DNA from: JACKOD01 sp041591635
Lineage (GTDB): Bacteria; Pseudomonadota; Gammaproteobacteria; Pseudomonadales; Oleiphilaceae
NCBI GenBank assembly: GCA_041591635.1
Contig: JBFHRO010000017.1
Location: 1 to 25,921, forward strand
Length of the DNA stretch: 25,921 bases
Reading direction: 5' to 3'
Shown: piece by piece, positions 21,402 through 25,921 of the stretch
Numbering within the stretch: the stretch's first letter is position 1
Layout of the letters: every line of letters begins with the position of its first letter
Notes under the pieces: generated by a model
Databases searched by the model: none
What the model was told of the DNA's origin: nothing
What the model saw: only the letters and a program-made list of their open reading frames with translations
Program-made: the position numbers and the translations under genes

Positions 21402-21680
21402 ATGGCTATGGCCTGTGCACGACATATTCTGGTCAAAACCCAAGAGGAGGCCGAGCAGCTCAAACTGCGCCTGGCCAACGGGGAGGATTTCGGCCTGCTG
21501 GCGCGCAAGTATTCCCTGTGCCCCTCGAAAAAGCAGGGCGGCAATCTGGGCGAGTTCCCGCCCGGGCAGATGGTCAAGGCATTTGACGATGTGGTGTTTA
21601 AAAAGCCGGTGCTGACGGTGCACGGGCCGGTCAAGACCCGTTTCGGCTTTCATTTGATCGAAACCATCTATCGCAAGTAG
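21402..21680 (+). CDS. ppiC: Small parvulin peptidyl-prolyl cis-trans isomerase
   Basis: A 92-residue single-domain parvulin: ACARHILVKTQEEAEQLKLR, GEDFGLLARKYSLCPSKKQG, GNLGEFPPGQMVKAFDDVVF and KTRFGFHLIETIYRK, i.e. the complete PpiC pattern with both active-site His (in ARHILV and GFHLI). It has no signal peptide, so it should act in the cytoplasm as a prolyl isomerase/folding helper. AAAGGAG precedes the ATG with ideal spacing. Its stop is 5 nt from the stop of the convergent CHAT gene, with no room for a separate terminator. Confidence 0.95.
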   Translation: MAMACARHILVKTQEEAEQLKLRLANGEDFGLLARKYSLCPSKKQGGNLGEFPPGQMVKAFDDVVFKKPVLTVHGPVKTRFGFHLIETIYRK

Positions 21681-21685
21681 GCCCG

Positions 21686-24052
21686 TCAGGGGTTTCCGGT
21701 TAACACAAAGGCGGCCCAATAGTAAGGGTGGGGGTAGCGTTGCCGGGTGTGCTGTTGTGCCTGGCGCAGCGCTTGCCGGTAGCCGCCGGGTAAGGCCTGG
21801 TAAAAACCGGTCATCAGGTCGGCGGTGGCCTGATCATCGACTTTCCACAGTGACGCCACAATGGCGTTGGCGCCGGCGTAGAGAAAGCCGCGGCTGAATC
21901 CCATCAGTTCATCCCCGCTTTGCAGATCGTTCAGCGCGGTTTCGCAAGCCGAGAGCACTACCAGATCCGCCTGAAGCGGGAGGCTGTAGAGCTCCCGCAC
22001 CGTCATGCGTCCGTCGTCCCGATCCGATTTTGCCAGCAGCAGTGCCGAGTCAAGCGGACGGGCAGGGTCAAAAACGCCGTGGCTGGCAATATGCAGATGG
22101 CTGAAGTTTCGTCCTTCGGCTTTAAGTCGGGTTTCGGTCGCGTCTTCCCGCAGGTAGGTGCGGCTGGCAGGAATCTGGCGGGTGATGGCGCGCACTTCTG
22201 CCTCGGCACCGGGGAGATCCTGGGATGGATGCTCCAGTTGCGGATTCCCCAGTGCCAGCAGACTGTGCTGCCGGTCTGGGCGTGCTTGCAGGTAGTGCAG
22301 GGTAGAGGCTGTGGGCAACACATTCAGCGCGTGTTGATCCACGAGAAAATGATTGTCTTCACCCAGAGCCGCAAAGGGCACATAGTGCAGCACGCCATGC
22401 GGCACTATCGTCAGATCGTAGCCGGCAATCCGGGTGGCCACCGGGGCGATAAGGCGTTGGTAAAGCTGTGCGCCAAGGCCAAGGTAGGTCTGGGTTTGCG
22501 GCTCTTGCAGGGCGCGCCGGAACGCCTCTACCGCCGGGGCCAGCCCCTTGCCGTCCAGGGGCCGGGCGAAGACCTGATCACGTGTCAGCACAAACACATA
22601 CAGCTGTTCCTGATAGGCATAGTATTCCACCAGCGCCTCGTGTGGCCCCAGGCGGGCTTGCAGGGTGTCTATGGGGGCAATGTCCACACTGGCCAGTGAG
22701 GCAATGTGCGGGGCCTCGGTGGCAAGTTGTTGCTGCTTCTTGCGTACCAGCGCCCGTTGGCTGTCGCCACGCTGGCGCGACAGGGCAATCGGCCCCTGGG
22801 CGCTTTGCTGCTCCAGTTGATCAATGTCGTCCAGCAAGGGGTGCGCGAGTCCCGCGGCGGCTGTGGTCGCGGTGCCGGCCACGGCGGGGCGGCGGGCGGC
22901 CAGCATATCGACCATGGCCCGCGCCTTGGCGCGCTCGACATAGTGCAGTGCGGTCGCAAACGCCTGGCGTTGCAACTGCAGTGCGATCATATCCTGGTAG
23001 GCGGCCTGCTTGTCGCCCACAAAGCCGATTTTAAAACTTTCGGTGTGAATGCTGGCGCGCTGCGATTCAACGACTTCGATCGCAGTTTTGAGCCAGCCCT
23101 CGGCACGCTGGCTGTCGCCTTGCTGCAAGGCGATGCGGGCCCGTTTTTGTAAACTGGTGTAGTAGAGGTCGTTCATGTTGCGACTCAGGGGTTCATTGAG
23201 TACCGCATCATAGGCGGTGGCGGCCGCCTTCAGATCGCCCCGGGCATAAGCCACTTGGCCTTGCAAAAACGCCGCTCTGGCGGCGGCCGCCGCCTGGATA
23301 TCGAGCTCGCTGATGGCGCCTTCCAGCAGCGATCCTGCCGCCGACAGGTCGCCGTACAGGGCCGCCGCGCCCATGACACCGTAGCCAAGACCCTTGACCA
23401 GACGGGTGGCCAGTGGATCTTCCCGGGAAATCTCGTCGAGAATGGCCCCGGCCCCGGCATAGTCATTGAGCGCAACATGAATGGCAAGCCGGGCCTGCTG
23501 GTTTTGTTCGGCAAAGGGCCCGTGGTCAAAAAGCAGGGGCTTTTCCTCGGCCAGCGCTGCCTTGAGCGTGTCCAGATGGTGGCGTGCCTGTTGGGTGTGA
23601 CCGAGCGTGGCGCGGGCAATGCCGGCGGTGGTGTAGGGCTGCAGGTTCCACAGTGCCGGCAAGTGCTTCTGGGCTCTTTCGGCCAGGTGGGCAGCGGCCT
23701 GGAACTGGCCCAGCGCGAGCAGGTAGTGCGCGCGCAGGCTGTCGAGGGAGGCTTGCTGGTAATCTGACAGGGCCGTTGCACGGGCTTGCAGCGCATTCAG
23801 GCAGGCATCGGCCTGACGAAAGCGGTTGAGCCGCAATTGGGCATCGCAATAGTAAAACAGGCTGGCCAGATCCGCGGCCTCAAGCGAGCGGTAGTGCGCG
23901 TCAAACAGGCTGATGGCTTCATCCGGGCGGTTGCGGTCGAGGGCGGTAAGCATCTCCATATCCGGTGCGAAAAGGGTCGCGCAGCCGGGGCTGAAACAGA
24001 GACTGAGCAAGAGAACGAGGCGCACAAGACGGGCGTGAAAAGCGGTTTTCAT
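21686..24052 (-). CDS. TPR-CHAT domain lipoprotein (putative caspase-like peptidase)
   Basis: A 788-residue protein. The N-terminal signal LVRLVLLLSLCFSPGC ends in a plausible lipobox (Cys24, although SPGC is not the ideal pattern). About residues 30-400 form tandem TPR-like helical pairs (LNRFRQADACLNAL, LALGQFQAAAHLAERA, YARGDLKAAATAYDAV). A coiled linker with QRALVRKKQQQL follows. The C-terminal about 300 residues are a CHAT domain with the caspase-type dyad: His about 658 in HLHIASHGVFD and Cys about 703 in VVLSACETAL. Both catalytic residues are present, so peptidase activity is possible. CHAT-TPR proteins occur as separase-like peptidases and in defence systems; this one is exported or membrane-tethered, so its substrates would be in the envelope. 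AGGAA precedes the start. It is convergent with ppiC and divergent from the DUF3348 gene. Confidence 0.9.
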   Translation of the reverse strand: MKTAFHARLVRLVLLLSLCFSPGCATLFAPDMEMLTALDRNRPDEAISLFDAHYRSLEAADLASLFYYCDAQLRLNRFRQADACLNALQARATALSDYQQASLDSLRAHYLLALGQFQAAAHLAERAQKHLPALWNLQPYTTAGIARATLGHTQQARHHLDTLKAALAEEKPLLFDHGPFAEQNQQARLAIHVALNDYAGAGAILDEISREDPLATRLVKGLGYGVMGAAALYGDLSAAGSLLEGAISELDIQAAAAARAAFLQGQVAYARGDLKAAATAYDAVLNEPLSRNMNDLYYTSLQKRARIALQQGDSQRAEGWLKTAIEVVESQRASIHTESFKIGFVGDKQAAYQDMIALQLQRQAFATALHYVERAKARAMVDMLAARRPAVAGTATTAAAGLAHPLLDDIDQLEQQSAQGPIALSRQRGDSQRALVRKKQQQLATEAPHIASLASVDIAPIDTLQARLGPHEALVEYYAYQEQLYVFVLTRDQVFARPLDGKGLAPAVEAFRRALQEPQTQTYLGLGAQLYQRLIAPVATRIAGYDLTIVPHGVLHYVPFAALGEDNHFLVDQHALNVLPTASTLHYLQARPDRQHSLLALGNPQLEHPSQDLPGAEAEVRAITRQIPASRTYLREDATETRLKAEGRNFSHLHIASHGVFDPARPLDSALLLAKSDRDDGRMTVRELYSLPLQADLVVLSACETALNDLQSGDELMGFSRGFLYAGANAIVASLWKVDDQATADLMTGFYQALPGGYRQALRQAQQHTRQRYPHPYYWAAFVLTGNP

Positions 24053-24128
24053 GGTGGGCTTCCTGGGGCAGAGGGGCGGGCCAGCGCTTATGATCCATGA
24101 TTAGGCAGGTTAGGGCGACCTTTTTGGC

Positions 24129-24156
24129 TTGTCAGTGGGGCTAAAATCGCGATAAT
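24129..24156 (+). promoter_or_regulatory. Sigma-70-type promoter for the DUF3348-DUF802 genes
   Basis: TTGTCA (24129-24134), a 16-nt spacer and GATAAT (24151-24156) each match the consensus at 5 of 6 positions. The predicted start is near 24163, which argues against the GTG at 24160 as the start of the following gene. Confidence 0.55.
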
Positions 24157-24177
24157 GCGGTGCATAAAATCTGCACG

Positions 24178-24921
24178 ATGATGTTTATGACCCACGCCTC
24201 GCCCTCGCTGGCACTGAACGGTTCGCGCCTGGTGCGATTGCTCTCGGAACTTGAGCTTGCCAAGGCACCCTTGTCGCACCGGCAGTTCATTGAAAGGCTG
24301 GGGCGCTGTGTGAGTATTACCGATTCCATCACGCTGGCGCAGGCGTTGGGGCGCCGGGTTGAGACACCGGCGCAGGATGCTGACGCCTGCGGGCACGATG
24401 CCCAAAGCGCCTGCGAAGCGATCCAGAGGCTGTTCGTACAGGCCCATGCGGCCATGATAGAACGCATCGCCCAGACCTTTGTGGTGAGCGGTGAAGGGCG
24501 CATTCGCCTGCCGCCGCTGCCCCAAACGCCAGCCAAACTGACCTGGGAACCCTATCACAGGTTCTACGCGGCCCATCAGCGCGAGTTGGAGTCGCAGATT
24601 CAGCGCCTGCACCTGCAGGTGCGCGATCAGGTAACGGCCTTGACCCCCGCGCTGGCGCAGCTGGCCCTGCTGGATCAGGTGTTCGGCCAGCGTGTTGCAG
24701 CACGCCTGAAAAAATATTTTGCGGTCACACCGCGCTTGCTCGAAAAGCGTTTCGATCAACTGCAAGCGCAGGCCATGGGGGGCGCCGATGCCCCTGCCGA
24801 CTACCGCTGGGTCGAGGCCTTCTGCCTCGAAATGCAGCAGGTACTGCTGGCCGAACTGGAGGCCCGGCTGTTGCCGCTGTTGGGGCTGGTCGAAGCAGCC
24901 ATGCCGGCAGCGGCGCCTTGA
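24178..24921 (+). CDS. DUF3348 family protein
   Basis: A protein of about 247 residues (from 24178) with the DUF3348 opening LALNGSRLVRLLSELELAKA, an FIERLGRCVSITDSITLAQA segment, and a mostly helical remainder (YHRFYAAHQRELESQIQRLH, PRLLEKRFDQLQAQ). Function is unknown. DUF3348 genes recur next to genes for MotA/TolQ-like DUF802 proteins and OmpA-type proteins, and here the DUF802 gene follows after about 60 nt, so it is likely a cytoplasmic partner of that membrane machine. The start is uncertain: ATG at 24178, 24181 or 24190 all lie just after the predicted transcript start with little room for a leader, and none has a clear ribosome site. Confidence 0.78.
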   Translation: MMFMTHASPSLALNGSRLVRLLSELELAKAPLSHRQFIERLGRCVSITDSITLAQALGRRVETPAQDADACGHDAQSACEAIQRLFVQAHAAMIERIAQTFVVSGEGRIRLPPLPQTPAKLTWEPYHRFYAAHQRELESQIQRLHLQVRDQVTALTPALAQLALLDQVFGQRVAARLKKYFAVTPRLLEKRFDQLQAQAMGGADAPADYRWVEAFCLEMQQVLLAELEARLLPLLGLVEAAMPAAAP

Positions 24922-24982
24922 ATGCCGGTGTCGCGATCACCCCCGTAATCCTCGTCAATTCACTTAGGGTAACCATAACATC

Positions 24983-25921
24983 ATGATACAACTTGTGTTT
25001 TTTATTGCTTTCGGGCTGGGCGCCGCCGCCATCGGGTGGATGGGGGCAACCTTCATGGAAGTAAGCCCGCTGGGGCTGGCGGTGATCGCCGTGATTGCCG
25101 GCGTCTACGGTATTGGCTTTATCGAGCTGATCCAGTTTCGCCGGGCCACGGCCACCCTGACCCGGGCACTGGCCGGCCTGACGGCAAGCCGTGCGGCGAC
25201 CCTGGAACGGCTCGATGACTGGCTGGCATCGCTCAACCCCACGCTGCAAGGCCCGGTGCGGTTGCGCATTGAAGGCGAACGCACCGGCTTGCCGGTGCCG
25301 GTACTGACCCCCTACCTCGTGAGTTTGCTGGTGATGCTGGGGCTGCTGGGTACCTTTGCCGGCATGGTGGACACCCTCAAGGGGGCGGTCACCGCCCTTG
25401 AAGGCACCACCGCGCTTGAGGCGATTCGGGCCGGGTTGTCGGCGCCCATTGGTGGCCTGAGCCTGGCCTTTGGCACCTCGGTGGCGGGTGTGGCGGCGTC
25501 GGCCATGCTGGGGTTGATGTCAACCCTCAGCCGGCGCGACCGTTTGCTGGCGGTGCGTCAACTGGATGACACCAGCACCCGCTGGCTGGGGCAGTTTTCC
25601 CTGGTGCAGCAGCGTCAGGATGCCTACCGGGCGTTACAGCAGCAATCTCAGGGGCTGCCGGCGCTGATTGATAACGTCCAGGCCCTGGTGAGCCACATTG
25701 GCACCATGAGCGACACCCTGGCGTATTCGCTGAGCGCCCAGCAGGAACGCTGGCACGAAACCACCGCCGACACCTTTGCTACCCTGGCCCGTTCTGTCGA
25801 CCAGTCACTCAAGGACAGTCTGGCTCAAAGTGCCCGGCTGGCGGGCGAAAGCCTGATGCCCGTGGTGCAGGCGGCGATGCAGGAAATCCGCGCCGACCTT
25901 GCGCAGCAGACCCAGGCGTGG
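24983..25921 (+). CDS. DUF802-type membrane protein with MotA/TolQ/ZorA-like channel region (partial)
   Basis: The first 313 codons are visible and the gene runs off the right edge. Two N-terminal membrane helices (about 1-20 and 28-50) precede a cytoplasmic segment (RRATATLTRALAGL...). A second pair follows: LLVMLGLLGTFAGMVDTLKG (about 116-134) and SAPIGGLSLAFGTSVAGVAA (about 153-172). This four-helix plan and the LLGTFxGMV plus AFGTS signatures resemble MotA/TolQ/ExbB proton-channel subunits and especially ZorA. Beyond residue 185 it becomes a long Gln/Ala-rich helical tail with repeated heptad-like spacing. It likely forms a proton- or sodium-driven stator together with an OmpA/MotB-like partner expected beyond the window. 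The ATG at 24983 has AGGGTAA about 15 nt upstream, a weak site. Confidence 0.78.
   Translation, partial: MIQLVFFIAFGLGAAAIGWMGATFMEVSPLGLAVIAVIAGVYGIGFIELIQFRRATATLTRALAGLTASRAATLERLDDWLASLNPTLQGPVRLRIEGERTGLPVPVLTPYLVSLLVMLGLLGTFAGMVDTLKGAVTALEGTTALEAIRAGLSAPIGGLSLAFGTSVAGVAASAMLGLMSTLSRRDRLLAVRQLDDTSTRWLGQFSLVQQRQDAYRALQQQSQGLPALIDNVQALVSHIGTMSDTLAYSLSAQQERWHETTADTFATLARSVDQSLKDSLAQSARLAGESLMPVVQAAMQEIRADLAQQTQAW

Overview
The window looks like a chromosomal segment of a free-living, probably marine, gammaproteobacterium. The evidence is a LuxU/LuxO-like phosphorelay pair, several c-di-GMP turnover proteins, clear sigma-54 promoter matches, a BacNav-type sodium channel with a TLESWS filter, a LruC-domain protein and a DUF3348/DUF802 locus. 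I cannot name the genus. Genes are densely packed with well-formed Shine-Dalgarno sites. There are no rRNA, tRNA, CRISPR or IS features that I can see.

Left edge (1-1080): an accessory/defence margin. It holds the N-terminus of a type I restriction HsdR subunit and an excisionase-type HTH protein (minus strand), then a gene-poor stretch with a short unrecognised ORF and a start-less, truncated DUF262 (GmrSD-type) remnant.

1081-7460: a signalling block. A minus-strand operon encodes a receiver-PP2C phosphatase and an RsbW-like HATPase kinase, and ends in a good terminator. Divergent from it are an Hpt protein (His56) and a sigma-54 activator that closely follows LuxO sequence. After these comes a receiver/degenerate-GGDEF/EAL c-di-GMP phosphodiesterase. 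Sigma-54 -24/-12 elements lie in front of both the phosphatase operon and the EAL gene. Two sequences matching the known LuxO-binding palindrome (TTGCA-WWW-TGCAA) lie in the divergent promoter region and inside the luxO-like gene. I infer a local circuit: Hpt phosphorylates several receivers, and the LuxO-like activator switches on both a partner-switching output and a c-di-GMP output.

7486-12879: an envelope block with a lipoprotein translationally coupled to a LruC-domain protein, a lone Wzx-type flippase, an unusual receiver protein with an internal membrane helix, and a voltage-gated sodium channel.

12939-18027: metabolism. An Lrp/AsnC regulator is divergent from leuA. A TetR regulator is followed by a perfect inverted-repeat operator and a long acyl-CoA dehydrogenase.

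18228-25921: an HD-GYP phosphodiesterase behind another sigma-54 match, a TacA/TacT-like toxin-antitoxin pair with tandem 11-nt repeats upstream, YaeQ, a small parvulin, a large TPR-CHAT lipoprotein, and at the right edge DUF3348 plus the start of a MotA/TolQ/ZorA-like DUF802 membrane protein.
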